44,699 nt of DNA from an uncultured Bacteroidales bacterium (GCA_946403855.1 CAMJBH010000015.1:1-44699), one strand, 5' to 3'. Shown: positions 7,628-16,792, numbered from the stretch's first letter. Notes: generated by a model not told the origin, from the letters alone. Made by a program: numbers and translations.

Positions 7628-8983
7628 ATGATTATGAAGATGAAAAAGTTTTTCGCAATTATATCGGCAGCCGTCCTCGCATGTTCGGTCTGCATTGTTT
7701 CCTGCAGCAAAATCGAACCCGCCGAGCAAGTGAGCACCAAAGGATGGACTGTCTCCATCTCCGCCACAGCAAGCGACGAAGCCTCCAGCAAGGCTGTGAT
7801 CGAGGACAACAACAACTTCAAAATGGTCACTACATTCAAATTGACCGACAATATCTACGTCTATAATAAGACCCAGAAGCGCGCCGACCCCACTCCCCTG
7901 CATCCCGACAGGGAGGGTACAAGGGTTAATTTCGTCGGCACTTTGTCCCAAGAGTATTCCGAAGGAGACGAGCTTGTGCTTTGCTACAACCCGCAATACG
8001 TAGAAGGTAAAGGGCTGTTGTTCAACTACGACCGCCAGAAGGGCGACCTCGGTTCCGTGGCCGACTATGCCAAGGCATACAAAACCGTTTCGGCTGCCGA
8101 GGCATCTGCGAAAGAGCTCTCCGGCACCGTTGAATTCGAAAAAATGCAGAGCATATTCCGCTTTACGTTCCCCTACTTCGACGCTCCAATCAAGCGATTA
8201 GTCATCACGACGAAAAGACACAGACTGGTGCAGACAGACCGCTCTTGCCATGAGATTGGCGGTTTTGTCTCTGCTCCCCTTATCGTAAACATGGGAAATC
8301 CTACCCAAGCACCGGTTTACGTTGCCATGCGTAACGAAAGCAAAGATGAGGACAAATACTTTTTCTTGATAGAAACTACGGATGGTTTCATCTACCAAGG
8401 AGAAAAAGAAGCTCCCGTCGGAAAGATTGTCAATGGCAAACTATACGATTCTGAGGTCGCTTTGTTTTCGCAATCTAAGTTTAAAGTCACTGAAGCGGGC
8501 AAAAAGGTCGAACCGAATGATGGTTCTTACGGCTACAAAGACTATAATGATATCGAAGCTAACGGCACCGGCTTCGGTCAGTATATTTGGTGGTACTATA
8601 ATAAGTTTTGCACGATTACTCTAGACAACGTCCATCTTATCTGCTACGACCATATTCCTATCATGAGCGAGAATGCGCCCATGAGCATTGTACTCAAAGG
8701 AGACAGTTCAATTGAAACAAGTGCCCGGTTCCCGGCAATCTGTTTCTGCTCATTCTATGCTCTCAGCAAACCACGTAATCGTTCAATGACTATCTCTGGC
8801 ATTGGCCACCTGACCCTTACGGCAAAGAATTCCGACCGCATGATCGACCGGGGCATTCTGAACAACTACGGAACAGGCGCCTGGCTCAAGGCCGCAGAGG
8901 GGTATTATTTCACTGTCGAGGACTTGGGCGACAACGGAGACGGCACCTCCTCCTGGCTCTATAAGGTTCGCAAGTCACAATAA
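7628..8983 (+). CDS. Fimbrillin-like lipoprotein of unknown function
   Basis: A 451-aa protein with an SPII signal (KKFFAIISAAVLACSVCIVSC, lipobox Cys ~27 from the first Met). The start may be the ATG at 7628 or the in-frame ATGs at 7634 and 7640. The N-terminal half has the pattern of fimbrillin-family proteins: a TKGWTVSISATASDEASSKA opening, a 'NNFKMVTTFKLTDNIYVYNK' strand, and later SIFRFTFPYFDAPIKRLVITT. The C-terminal half (~290-451) is an unrecognised beta-rich region with repeated hydrophobic strands. There are no catalytic motifs. It directly follows the 39-aa peptide and precedes the nuclease lipoprotein at 9005, which has its own -7 box. Probably a surface or secreted protein; role unknown. 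Confidence 0.75.
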   Translation: MIMKMKKFFAIISAAVLACSVCIVSCSKIEPAEQVSTKGWTVSISATASDEASSKAVIEDNNNFKMVTTFKLTDNIYVYNKTQKRADPTPLHPDREGTRVNFVGTLSQEYSEGDELVLCYNPQYVEGKGLLFNYDRQKGDLGSVADYAKAYKTVSAAEASAKELSGTVEFEKMQSIFRFTFPYFDAPIKRLVITTKRHRLVQTDRSCHEIGGFVSAPLIVNMGNPTQAPVYVAMRNESKDEDKYFFLIETTDGFIYQGEKEAPVGKIVNGKLYDSEVALFSQSKFKVTEAGKKVEPNDGSYGYKDYNDIEANGTGFGQYIWWYYNKFCTITLDNVHLICYDHIPIMSENAPMSIVLKGDSSIETSARFPAICFCSFYALSKPRNRSMTISGIGHLTLTAKNSDRMIDRGILNNYGTGAWLKAAEGYYFTVEDLGDNGDGTSSWLYKVRKSQ

Positions 8984-8990
8984 TAATTGC

Positions 8991-8998
8991 TATATTTG
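8991..8998 (+). promoter_or_regulatory. TATATTTG -7 box, 6 nt before the nuclease start codon
   Basis: TATATTTG matches TAnnTTTG perfectly and lies 6 nt before the ATG at 9005, so a transcript from it would start at or next to the start codon. No strong -33 TTG is visible about 20 bp upstream, so this promoter may be weak and the gene may also be read from upstream. Confidence 0.45.
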
Positions 8999-9004
8999 CT
9001 GGTA

Positions 9005-11392
9005 ATGAAACTCAGCCACATATTATTAGCCCTCGGGGCCGCCATAGCCTGCTCCTGCAGTGCCGACCAGATAGATGTCGCCACATCCCCTATTGTTGTG
9101 CGCGAATTCACCGCCACCATTGGCGACGGCACCAAGACCAGCCTGGAAGATGGCGGCAAGGTTTTGTGGGACGCCACCGGCGAGACCATCACCATCCTCG
9201 ATTCCCAGGGCAATGCATATGATTTCACGCAGAAAAGCGTCAGCTCCGACCGCCGTACAGCCACTTTCACCGGCTCTGCCCCGGAGACTGGCCTTGTGAT
9301 GGCAGTTTACCCCGCAAGCAACACCCTCAGCTACGACGACGGCACCATTTCCCTGACCATACCCCGCGAACAGCAGGCCCTTCAAGGCGGATTCCCTGCC
9401 ACAAACCTCACCATGGCAAAGGTCACCGACGGTTCCAACTCGCTCTCATTCAAGAACGTCTGCAGCATGATTGGCATTCAGGTCAATGCCTCCGACGTGA
9501 CTTCAGTGAGCCTGCGTGCAACCGAAACTTCGGGCGGAGCCCTGGCAGGCAAAGCTATTGTGGACTTCGACGGCGACGAACCCTTCGCTGTTTCCGACAT
9601 CGCAACGGGCAGCAACTCCGTCACCTTAGGCGGCCCCCTGACCAGCGGCAATATCTACTACCTCATGGCATGGCCCGGCACCTACAGCGGCCTCAGCATC
9701 ACATTCACCGACTCTAAAGGACGCACCGTCACCAGGTCAAAAGATGCTGAATTCACCCTCAGGCGCAGCAAGATCCTCCCCATGAGCACCTTCACCATAA
9801 ACGATTCCGACTGGTCCGGCGGCGCTTCTGCGGGCGGCACGGCCATGCTCACCTACAGCGAGCTCAACACCCCTTCCAATTACGTCAAAGGTTATGACAA
9901 ACCGGCAGTCTATACCAACAGCTACGGCAGCTGGGACATCTGTGCCTACAATGAAAGCAAAGCCAAAGCCTTCCAGCTCAACAGCGGCAGGGTCGCATAC
10001 ATAGGCACGCCGAAGTTTGAAGGAACCATAAGCTCCGTAACCGTCAATAACATAGCGGCGGACCGCAGCGGCAATTTCATCATCTGCACCGAGCACGGCA
10101 CCACCTCTGCACCATCTTCCGGCACCGTCACCGGCGCCTTCAAAGGAGAGTGCTCCGTAACCATAGACGTCAGCTCACTTGCAGCCGACAAACTGTACAT
10201 CCGCTCCTCCGTTATGTCGCACATAACTGAAGTAACGGTAGTTTGGGGATCCGGCACTCCCACCCCTTCCGAGCCCACCGTCACTACCCTGCCGGCCGAC
10301 GAGATTGGCATGGCCGACGCTACCCTGCACGCTTCGTTCTCCGGCATACCCACGAGCCCTGACCCCACCGCGGCATTTTTCCGCTGGGGCACCTCTGCAA
10401 GCAGCATGAACAATGTCGTTTATGACAATGAGACGCTGCTGAACACATCCGCCGGCAGCTTCAGCGCACCTCTCACCGGACTTGACGAAAGCACCACCTA
10501 TTACTACCAGGCAGTGATAACCCTTGCCGACGGCAGCGACGTGGAAGGCGCAGTGATGAGTTTCCGCACCAAGAGCTCCCAGCAAACGACCGACCTGGGA
10601 TACCTCAACTGCTACGAGGTTCCCGCGGTTGAGGTGACCGGCAACATGGTGAGCGGCAACGAGGCTTCCGGACGCGGCTACAGGTGGTACCGTTTCGACA
10701 CTCCTTCGTCTATGCGCAAGGTCGTCACCCACACATTCAAGGACCCCGGAAAACAGACCCGCAACTATACGGTACTCGTTGACGGCAATAACAAGGCACC
10801 GCTGTGGGATGCTTTTATCATGCACAAAGATGTCTTCTTTGATTCCAATCTGGGCCGCGGCTCTTGGACCACCGACCCCGCCGTTCCTTCCAGCTGGCAG
10901 AACAGCCAGTCCCTGGGCGACTATCACAAGGGGCATTTGGTAGCCTCCAACTACCGTCAGAACTATACATCGGCCCGCAACCAAACTTTCTACTACACCA
11001 ACCAGGCCCCGCAGTACCAGACCAAATTCAACGACGGTATATGGAACTCCATGGAACAGCGTATAGCCTCCATTGCACCCAGCGACAGGGATACCCTGTA
11101 TGTCGTGGTAGGTGTACTGTATGAAGGTTCGGTGCAGAATATCAGCGGAGTCCCCATCCCCAGCCACTTCTACACATGCCTCATGAAGTGCTCGTTCAAC
11201 ACAAGCAAGCTCATGACCGGAGCACAGGGCTGCGCCTATCTGTTCGAGAACAGGCCATACGATGGCAGTTCATACAACAGCTACAAATGCACCATTAAAT
11301 CGGTGGAGCAGCGCGCCGGCTTCGACTTCTTCCACAACGTCCCCGACGAGTACGAAAGCACAGCTGAGAATCAAACCGCCGCGATACTCTAG
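9005..11392 (+). CDS. Lipoprotein with fimbrillin-like, FN3-like and NUC1 endonuclease domains
   Basis: A 795-aa protein. ATG 9005 gives MKLSHILLALGAAIACSCS, a lipoprotein signal with Cys16 or Cys18. Domains in order: fimbrillin-like (~25-270, with TKTSLEDGGKVLWDATGETI), a beta-sandwich (~275-420), an FN3-like domain (~425-520, DESTTYYYQAVITLADGS), and a NUC1 endonuclease (~530-780). In the nuclease, YHKGHLVAS aligns with the DRGH motif (His kept, D and R changed), and TNQAPQ...FNDGIWNSME carries the metal-binding Asn and Glu. It is the intact paralogue of the split protein at 2890-6957. NUC1 enzymes cleave DNA and RNA with Mg; a secreted form could serve DNA scavenging, biofilm turnover or competition (inference). 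Its stop TAG overlaps the stop of the convergent glycosyltransferase on the palindrome CTAG. Confidence 0.88.
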   Translation: MKLSHILLALGAAIACSCSADQIDVATSPIVVREFTATIGDGTKTSLEDGGKVLWDATGETITILDSQGNAYDFTQKSVSSDRRTATFTGSAPETGLVMAVYPASNTLSYDDGTISLTIPREQQALQGGFPATNLTMAKVTDGSNSLSFKNVCSMIGIQVNASDVTSVSLRATETSGGALAGKAIVDFDGDEPFAVSDIATGSNSVTLGGPLTSGNIYYLMAWPGTYSGLSITFTDSKGRTVTRSKDAEFTLRRSKILPMSTFTINDSDWSGGASAGGTAMLTYSELNTPSNYVKGYDKPAVYTNSYGSWDICAYNESKAKAFQLNSGRVAYIGTPKFEGTISSVTVNNIAADRSGNFIICTEHGTTSAPSSGTVTGAFKGECSVTIDVSSLAADKLYIRSSVMSHITEVTVVWGSGTPTPSEPTVTTLPADEIGMADATLHASFSGIPTSPDPTAAFFRWGTSASSMNNVVYDNETLLNTSAGSFSAPLTGLDESTTYYYQAVITLADGSDVEGAVMSFRTKSSQQTTDLGYLNCYEVPAVEVTGNMVSGNEASGRGYRWYRFDTPSSMRKVVTHTFKDPGKQTRNYTVLVDGNNKAPLWDAFIMHKDVFFDSNLGRGSWTTDPAVPSSWQNSQSLGDYHKGHLVASNYRQNYTSARNQTFYYTNQAPQYQTKFNDGIWNSMEQRIASIAPSDRDTLYVVVGVLYEGSVQNISGVPIPSHFYTCLMKCSFNTSKLMTGAQGCAYLFENRPYDGSSYNSYKCTIKSVEQRAGFDFFHNVPDEYESTAENQTAAIL

Positions 11393-12696
11393 AGCCCGCG
11401 GCGGCGAGCCTGGAGTTCCCAGGTGCGGATGCGGTCTTTGTAGAGGTTGTTGCGGTTGACGGCCTCGATGTCCAGGGCCCCGTCGGAATTGCCTCCCCAG
11501 CGGCGGCAGTTATACATGACGTCATAAATCCTGCCTATGCGGTACTCTCGGCTCACGCGAAGTGCCACCGCATAGTCTTCGCCATACTTGGTGGTGGGGA
11601 AATTGATCTGCCTCAGAAGCGGAGTCCAGAACCCGCGGGGAGCACCCAGACCATTGATCCTCAAGGCATTGTTCCTGCCGTTGTCTGGGGTCCACTCACG
11701 GTGGTCGATAACTCCCGGAGGCAGAGGGTTAAGGTCGAAATCCGTCAATTGGTACGTCCCTACTACCATCGCGCAGCCTTGCTCGCGGAAAGCGTCCACG
11801 AACTTTTGGACCGTATGGCTGTCGGAATACATGTCGTCCGAATCGAGCTGCAGAGCGAAACGTCCGCACTGCGGGTGATGCAGGGCGGCGTTCCAGTTGC
11901 CGCCAATGGCATGGTAGGTCTTGTCCTGAGGGATATAGATCAGCTTGGGGTCGTCCAGGAACGACTTTATCACATCCACGGTGCCGTCGGTGCTGTTGTC
12001 GTCCACAACAATCACATTGTAGGGGAAATCCGTTTCCTGAGAGAGCGCAGACTTCAAGGCGTCGCCAATTGTGCGGACCCTGTTGCGGCAGGGTATCACC
12101 ACCGAGGCCTCCACATCGAACGGGACGCTGTCCAGATCTACCTCCTTGAAAACCGGCTCAAGATAGCCGCCGGTGCGCTTCAAATATGCGGTGCAAGCCT
12201 GCTCCATCTCCACCTGGACGGCGCGGTTGCGCGGATCTACATAGTCGAAGAGTTTCTCTCCGGAGGAGCGACGGTCGGTTTCTATCTCATAGTAAAGGAA
12301 TTCGTTGACGTGCACCAGCTGCCCCAGTTCCGAAACGCGCAGCCTGAGGTCGTACAGACCTGCATACTGATAGTCCGCATCCATGGCAGCTACAGCCTTG
12401 CGAAGGCACTCGGTCCGATAAACCTGCACACCGCCGAAGTCGAAATCGTCGCGAAGGGACCCCTCCTGGTAGTCGATTGCCGGTGCGGGGGCCTCGCCGT
12501 CAAAGTGGTCGGCATAAACAAAAGCGGCGCCGGTGTCGGCCGCAATCTGCAGCAGACGTTCAAGCCCGAACTTGACCCAGTCCAGGCGCGTCTCCCTCGT
12601 ATAAATCAAGGTATATTCTGTATCAGCAGAAGCAGCGACCTGCCTTATTCTTTCTGTCGATGCCCTCAACGGCACGTCAAAACGTTTGATATTCAT
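11389..12696 (-). CDS. Family 2 glycosyltransferase
   Basis: A 435-aa protein; ATG 12696 (MNIKRFDVPLRAST) is chosen because sequence upstream of it is the palindromic repeat at 12713-12832. The second half is a GT-A fold GT2 domain: VVIPCRNRVRTIGDAL, then VVDDNSTDGT (nucleotide-binding acidic residues) and QLDSDD (the DxD-like metal site). The first ~190 residues look like a degenerate partner domain with RTECLRKAVAAMD. There is no membrane segment, so it acts in the cytoplasm on an unknown acceptor. It is the last gene of the leftward oxidoreductase-galM-cstA group, separated from cstA by the 120-bp palindromic element, which could act as a partial terminator. Confidence 0.85.
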   Translation of the reverse strand: MNIKRFDVPLRASTERIRQVAASADTEYTLIYTRETRLDWVKFGLERLLQIAADTGAAFVYADHFDGEAPAPAIDYQEGSLRDDFDFGGVQVYRTECLRKAVAAMDADYQYAGLYDLRLRVSELGQLVHVNEFLYYEIETDRRSSGEKLFDYVDPRNRAVQVEMEQACTAYLKRTGGYLEPVFKEVDLDSVPFDVEASVVIPCRNRVRTIGDALKSALSQETDFPYNVIVVDDNSTDGTVDVIKSFLDDPKLIYIPQDKTYHAIGGNWNAALHHPQCGRFALQLDSDDMYSDSHTVQKFVDAFREQGCAMVVGTYQLTDFDLNPLPPGVIDHREWTPDNGRNNALRINGLGAPRGFWTPLLRQINFPTTKYGEDYAVALRVSREYRIGRIYDVMYNCRRWGGNSDGALDIEAVNRNNLYKDRIRTWELQARRRGL

Positions 12697-12712
12697 AATA
12701 TTATACCTTCTC

Positions 12713-12832
12713 GTTCTCCAGTTGGTATATCCCTTGGAAACGTCGCTGCGCGACCCCTCCCACTTCGTGGGCCCCTCCCTCTTATGTTGCCGAGGGTGGC
12801 ACAGTTTCCAAGGGATTATACCACTGGAGAAC
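12713..12832. repeat. 120-bp palindromic element, intergenic copy
   Basis: 29-bp arms 12713-12741 and 12804-12832 are inverted repeats (GTTCTCCAGT...CCCTTGGAAAC, identical apart from a one-base shift in the middle) around a 62-bp core. The core begins GTCGCTGCGCGACCCCTCCC, contains GGGCCCCTCCCTCTTA and ends GCCGAGGGTGGC. The same core, on the other strand, is inside aroB at 22843-22962, also in a 120-bp element with 29-bp arms, but the arm sequences are unrelated. The left stem GTCGC-TGC-GCGAC and CCCAC-TTC-GTGGG form internal hairpins. It begins 4 bp past the cstA stop. Confidence 0.85.
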
Positions 12833-12836
12833 GTAC

Positions 12837-14294
12837 TTATAGTTTCTTTCTGGTGTGTATTATAAAAGCGATCAGGATTCCGGCGGCTACGGCAGCCCAC
12901 AGAGGGCCGAGCCAGGCAGTCCACTGCATGGGAAGCCCGAGGCAGGTCTTGTCCACGCAGAAGAAAGTAAGGCACACCGAGAACATGAAGATAGCAGGAA
13001 GCCCGGCAATGAGGAACTGCCAGCCCCTCGGATACTTACGCACAAGCCACACCGTGATGGTGGCCAGGAAGCACACCGCCAAGGTCTGATTGGACAGGCC
13101 GAAGTAACGCCAAATGATATTGAATCCATCCTCGTTGCTAATGTTGAACCACAGCAACAAGCCCACCCCGATAAAGATGGGGATGCTGATAACCAGGCGG
13201 TTCCAGATCTTATCCTGCTTCACATGGAAGAACTCCGCAATGTTCAGGCGGGCGCCGCGAAGGGCCGTGTCGCCCGAAGTGATGGGCGCAGCAACCACAC
13301 CGAGTATGGCCAGCATGCTGCCCACGATTCCCAGCCAGTGCTTGCTGATGGCCGTCACCACCTGAGGCGCCGAAGCGCTCTGGAGACCGCACTCCTGCAT
13401 GCCGCCGTCGAAGAAGAAATAGGAGCTCACAGCCGCCCACACAAGGGCCACGACGCCCTCGGTGATCATGGCGCCGAAGAATATCGGACGTCCCATCTTC
13501 TCGTTCTTGAGGCACCTCGCCATCATGGGGCTCTGGGTGGCATGGAAGCCGCTGACGGCCCCGCAGGCCACGGTTATGAACAGGCAGGGGAAGATATTCT
13601 GTCCCTTCACGCCAACGGAAGGAGCCCTGTTCTGCAGACCGTCCCAGAATTCCGGTATCCCTGGCCATTTGACAAAGAGGCAAACCATCATGGACACGGC
13701 CATGAACAGCAGCGCGATTGCAAACAGCGGATAGATGCGTCCGATCAGTTTGTCGATGGGGACCAGCGTGGCGATGATATAATAGCCGAGGATAATCAAA
13801 GTCCAGATGAGCACGGCCTTGCTTGTGCCGTCGCCGGCAATGTCGCCCAGGATGAGGGCGGGGCTGTAAACGAACACCGTACCCACCATGAGCAGCAGCA
13901 CAGTGGCGAAAATCATGATTACCGTGCGGCTACCCTTAATCTCCGAGCCAATGATCTCGGGATAGGTGGCGCCTCCCTTGCGTATGGAAAGCATGCCGGA
14001 GAAATAATCGTGCACGGCTCCCGCAAAGATACTGCCCAGCACTATCCAAAGATAGCATGACGGGCCGAATTTGGCGCCCATGATGGCGCCGAAGATGGGA
14101 CCGGTGCCTGCAATGTTCAGGAACTGAATCATGTAAACCTTCCATGAGGGCATGGGCACATAGTCCACACCGTCACTCATGGAGATGGCAGGAGTGACCT
14201 TTGCCGGGTCGGCGCCGAAAATCTTTTCGACCACCTTTCCATAAATCAGGTAGCCGATAATGAGCGCTACAATGCTGATTACAAATGAAAACAT
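12837..14294 (-). CDS. cstA: CstA family carbon-starvation / pyruvate-peptide transporter
   Basis: A 485-aa polytopic inner-membrane protein with well over ten hydrophobic segments. Diagnostic CstA sequences: FLNIAGTGPIFGAIMGAKFG near residue 60, GAVHDYFSGMLSIRKGG near 95, and SGFHATQSPMMARC near 245. The length matches the short Bacteroidetes form that lacks the long C-terminal extension of E. coli CstA. Family members import peptides or pyruvate (E. coli CstA/BtsT); which one applies here cannot be read from sequence. The ATG at 14294 is 3 bp beyond the galM stop, so the genes are co-transcribed. Pairing with a mutarotase suggests a sugar or carbon-scavenging role for the operon. Confidence 0.93.
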   Translation of the reverse strand: MFSFVISIVALIIGYLIYGKVVEKIFGADPAKVTPAISMSDGVDYVPMPSWKVYMIQFLNIAGTGPIFGAIMGAKFGPSCYLWIVLGSIFAGAVHDYFSGMLSIRKGGATYPEIIGSEIKGSRTVIMIFATVLLLMVGTVFVYSPALILGDIAGDGTSKAVLIWTLIILGYYIIATLVPIDKLIGRIYPLFAIALLFMAVSMMVCLFVKWPGIPEFWDGLQNRAPSVGVKGQNIFPCLFITVACGAVSGFHATQSPMMARCLKNEKMGRPIFFGAMITEGVVALVWAAVSSYFFFDGGMQECGLQSASAPQVVTAISKHWLGIVGSMLAILGVVAAPITSGDTALRGARLNIAEFFHVKQDKIWNRLVISIPIFIGVGLLLWFNISNEDGFNIIWRYFGLSNQTLAVCFLATITVWLVRKYPRGWQFLIAGLPAIFMFSVCLTFFCVDKTCLGLPMQWTAWLGPLWAAVAAGILIAFIIHTRKKL

Positions 14295-14297
14295 ATG

Positions 14298-15341
14298 CTA
14301 TTCTACTCCAAATGCAAAAACAATGGCTTCATGGAAAGTCTTTCCGGGCCTCAGGACCACAGGCGGATAGTCCGGGTGGTTGGGGCTGTCGGGGTAATGC
14401 TGGCACTCGATGGCCACGCCGTCATAATCGTGGTAGATGCGGCCTCTCTTGCCCTTGGGGCAACCGGAGAGCCAGTTGCCGGTATAGACCTGCACGCCGG
14501 GCTGGGTGGTGAACACCTTGAGGGTGCGGCCGCTGCGGGGTGCGGTCAGCAAGGCTGCCTCCTGCAGCTGGCCGGGCATGTAACCGTCCACAAGCCAGCA
14601 TGCGTCATAGCCCTTGCCGTAACGCAGAGCCGGGAAATCCTTGCGTATGTCGCGCCCGAGACGCTTGGGCGTGAGAAAATCCATAGGCGTACCGGCCACG
14701 GGCTCGGACTCACCCAGAGGAATGAGTGTATCGTCTGTGGGCAGATACTCCGAAGCGTTAAGACGCAGGCGGTGGCCAAGCACCGAGCCGCGGCCTTCGA
14801 GGTTGAAGTATGCGTGGTTGGTGAGATTGATGACGGTGGCCTTGTCCGACTTGGCGGAGAATGTGAGACTCAGCACATTATCCTCGCTCCACTCATAATG
14901 GGCCACCACCACGAGGCGGCCGGGATAGCCCATCTCGCCGTCTTCCGCTACATATTTAAATTCGACAGCGCCCTTGCGCTTACGCGACTCCCAGACCTGG
15001 TTCTGAAAACCTTCCGGGCCGCCGTGAAGATGATTAGGACCGTTGTTTACAGGCAGTTCGTAGATCTTCCCGTCCAAAGCGAAACGGCCGCCGGCTATAC
15101 GGTTTGCATAGCGCCCGGGGCACTTTCCGAAGCAGGGCCCGTCGTGAAAATAACTCTCAGCCTTGCCATACCCGAGAACCACATCGCCCAACTTTCCGCT
15201 TTTGTCCGGCACATTCACTGCCACAATGGCAGCTCCGTAGTTGCTCAAGACCACAGACGCACCCGAGTTGTTTGTCAAAGTGTAACGGTAAATCGCCTTC
15301 CCGTCCGCGGTTCTGGCCCAAATCTTTCTTGAAATAGTCAT
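14298..15341 (-). CDS. galM: Galactose mutarotase (aldose 1-epimerase)
   Basis: A 347-aa protein; the ATG at 15341 (MTISRKIWART) fits the family, and the longer upstream frame lies within the neighbour. It interconverts alpha and beta anomers of galactose and glucose. Seen: LSNYGAAIVAVNVPDKSGK near the N-terminus, HLHGGPEGFQNQVWE (~100), the catalytic-His motif LTNHAYFNLEG (~175), TGNWL (~295) and the C-terminal FHEAIVFAFG containing the catalytic Glu. No signal peptide, so cytoplasmic. It is 17 bp downstream of the FAD oxidoreductase and 3 bp upstream of cstA. Confidence 0.93.
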   Translation of the reverse strand: MTISRKIWARTADGKAIYRYTLTNNSGASVVLSNYGAAIVAVNVPDKSGKLGDVVLGYGKAESYFHDGPCFGKCPGRYANRIAGGRFALDGKIYELPVNNGPNHLHGGPEGFQNQVWESRKRKGAVEFKYVAEDGEMGYPGRLVVVAHYEWSEDNVLSLTFSAKSDKATVINLTNHAYFNLEGRGSVLGHRLRLNASEYLPTDDTLIPLGESEPVAGTPMDFLTPKRLGRDIRKDFPALRYGKGYDACWLVDGYMPGQLQEAALLTAPRSGRTLKVFTTQPGVQVYTGNWLSGCPKGKRGRIYHDYDGVAIECQHYPDSPNHPDYPPVVLRPGKTFHEAIVFAFGVE

Positions 15342-15358
15342 GGTTATAGTATTTAGTT

Positions 15359-16768
15359 TCAGATCAATGCTCCCATCTGCCTGAGCTCTTCGACCAGAGC
15401 GGCAGTGTCTATATCCTGCACCGTACCGGCCCCGCTCAGACTGAGCGCAGCCGCCACGCCGGCGGCCTGGCCCAAACCCATGCAACTTGCCTGCACCCGC
15501 AGCGACGCAAGCGCCTTGCGGTCCGCAGATATGCAGCGCCCGGCCACGATCAGATTCGGGAATTCCTTGGCTATCAATGCCCTGTAAGGAACATAGGCAG
15601 CCTGCTCCAGCTTAATCAACACCTGGCCTGTCCCCTTGCCCGAATGCATGTCAATCTGATGGGCGCCCCTGGATATACTGTCGGGATAGCGCACTCCGGC
15701 CACGTATTCTTCGGCGGTCACGGTGTGCACTCCAAGTATGCGGCGGCTCTCCCGGATTCCGGCCTGCGGGGCAGTAGAAGCCACATAGCAGTCTCGGAAC
15801 TCGGGTGCAATCTTCCTCAATGCCTCCGTAAAAGTAAAGATATCCTCACGCAGCTTGCATTCGGCTGCGGTGAATGCCCTGTTGTCGGTGGAATCCACCG
15901 CCGCCCTGGTGATATTCACGGCCACGCTGCCCTTGTGCATGACACTGTTGAACCACGGGCCTCCGAAATCGGGCAGCGGAGCACCTTCTGCCTTGAGCTT
16001 GAGCAGCTTTTCCCTGATGGGCTTGCACTCGCTGGAGCCCTTCTTGCCGCTGTGGTACATGTAGCGCTGCAAGAGGGCGCTTTCGGTATCCACGCCGGAA
16101 AGCACGAAGCAGAACGACGAAGGCTGCACTTCTGAGCCATAATCGGGCTGCATGGGCACTCCGGCCAGATATGCCAGGTCCCCGTCTCCGGTGGCATCGA
16201 TGAAGCGCTTTGCCTCAAGAGACTCAAGGCCATTTTTGTTCTGCACGATGACGCGGGTGATCCGCCCCTCTTCAAGTTCGCATCCTATCAGCGAGCTGTG
16301 CATGTACAGATCGACTCCGGCTTCGAGCACCATGCGCTGGGCGCACAACTTATATAGTTCTATATCAAAGTCCACGTTCCCCTTGGGCCACTCCACAAAC
16401 GCTCCGCCCATCTGCTCCAGGCGGCCTACGAACTCCCAAGGAATGCCGCCTATGACCCTCTTGCCGCCGAAGGCGAACTCGCTGATGGGGGCAACATAAC
16501 CCATGGTGGCCATTCCTCCCAGGAAACCGTAGCGTTCTACGATTGCTGTGCGGGCGCCCTTGCGGGCAGCGGCAATGGCGGCGATGAAACCAGCAGGGCC
16601 GCCGCCGCATACGACAACGTCGTAACGGCCGGCAGAAGGAGCTGATTTGCTGAAGTTTGATGCATCCACGGCCACCCTGCCGCGAGATGCCGAATATACT
16701 TTTCCGGAAGCAAGCCCCAGGGCTATAAGCCCTGCCGCACCTTCCTTTAAAAATAATCTTCTATCCAT
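15359..16768 (-). CDS. Tat-exported FAD-dependent oxidoreductase (FAD_oxidored family)
   Basis: A 469-aa protein. ATG 16768 is chosen because a TATATTTG promoter box overlaps the longer alternative and because it exposes a twin-arginine signal: MDRRLFLKEGAAGLIALGLASG. The Rossmann motif VVCGGGPAGFIAAIAAARKG lies at ~50-70; FIDATGDGDLAYLAGVP (~195) and the late VAGRCISADRKA / GLGQAAGVAAALS segments are typical of the PF12831 family. Substrate unknown; relatives occur in carbohydrate-use clusters, and the neighbours here are galM and cstA. Likely folded with FAD in the cytoplasm and exported by Tat (inference). First gene of a leftward operon with a probable leaderless transcript. Confidence 0.85.
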   Translation of the reverse strand: MDRRLFLKEGAAGLIALGLASGKVYSASRGRVAVDASNFSKSAPSAGRYDVVVCGGGPAGFIAAIAAARKGARTAIVERYGFLGGMATMGYVAPISEFAFGGKRVIGGIPWEFVGRLEQMGGAFVEWPKGNVDFDIELYKLCAQRMVLEAGVDLYMHSSLIGCELEEGRITRVIVQNKNGLESLEAKRFIDATGDGDLAYLAGVPMQPDYGSEVQPSSFCFVLSGVDTESALLQRYMYHSGKKGSSECKPIREKLLKLKAEGAPLPDFGGPWFNSVMHKGSVAVNITRAAVDSTDNRAFTAAECKLREDIFTFTEALRKIAPEFRDCYVASTAPQAGIRESRRILGVHTVTAEEYVAGVRYPDSISRGAHQIDMHSGKGTGQVLIKLEQAAYVPYRALIAKEFPNLIVAGRCISADRKALASLRVQASCMGLGQAAGVAAALSLSGAGTVQDIDTAALVEELRQMGALI

Positions 16769-16773
16769 ACTCA

Positions 16774-16781
16774 CAAATATA
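16774..16781 (-). promoter_or_regulatory. TATATTTG -7 box of the FAD oxidoreductase operon
   Basis: Read leftward, TATATTTG is followed by 5 nt and the ATG at 16768, so the mRNA probably begins at the start codon. It is back to back with the trp leader promoter at 16793-16821. Confidence 0.6.
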
Positions 16782-16792
16782 ATCATTTTCGC

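Noticed and set aside
12697..12975. 93-residue N-terminal extension of the glycosyltransferase
   Set aside because: It is translated from the 120-bp palindromic element and the cstA tail; the family-like sequence begins at MNIKRFD.
11701..14060. Long plus-strand frames (462 and 401 aa) opposite the GT2 and cstA genes
   Set aside because: Antisense shadows in GC-rich coding DNA; no recognisable motifs, and the opposite strand encodes conserved enzymes.
14295..15332. 345-aa plus-strand frame opposite galM
   Set aside because: Antisense to a clear mutarotase; no motifs.
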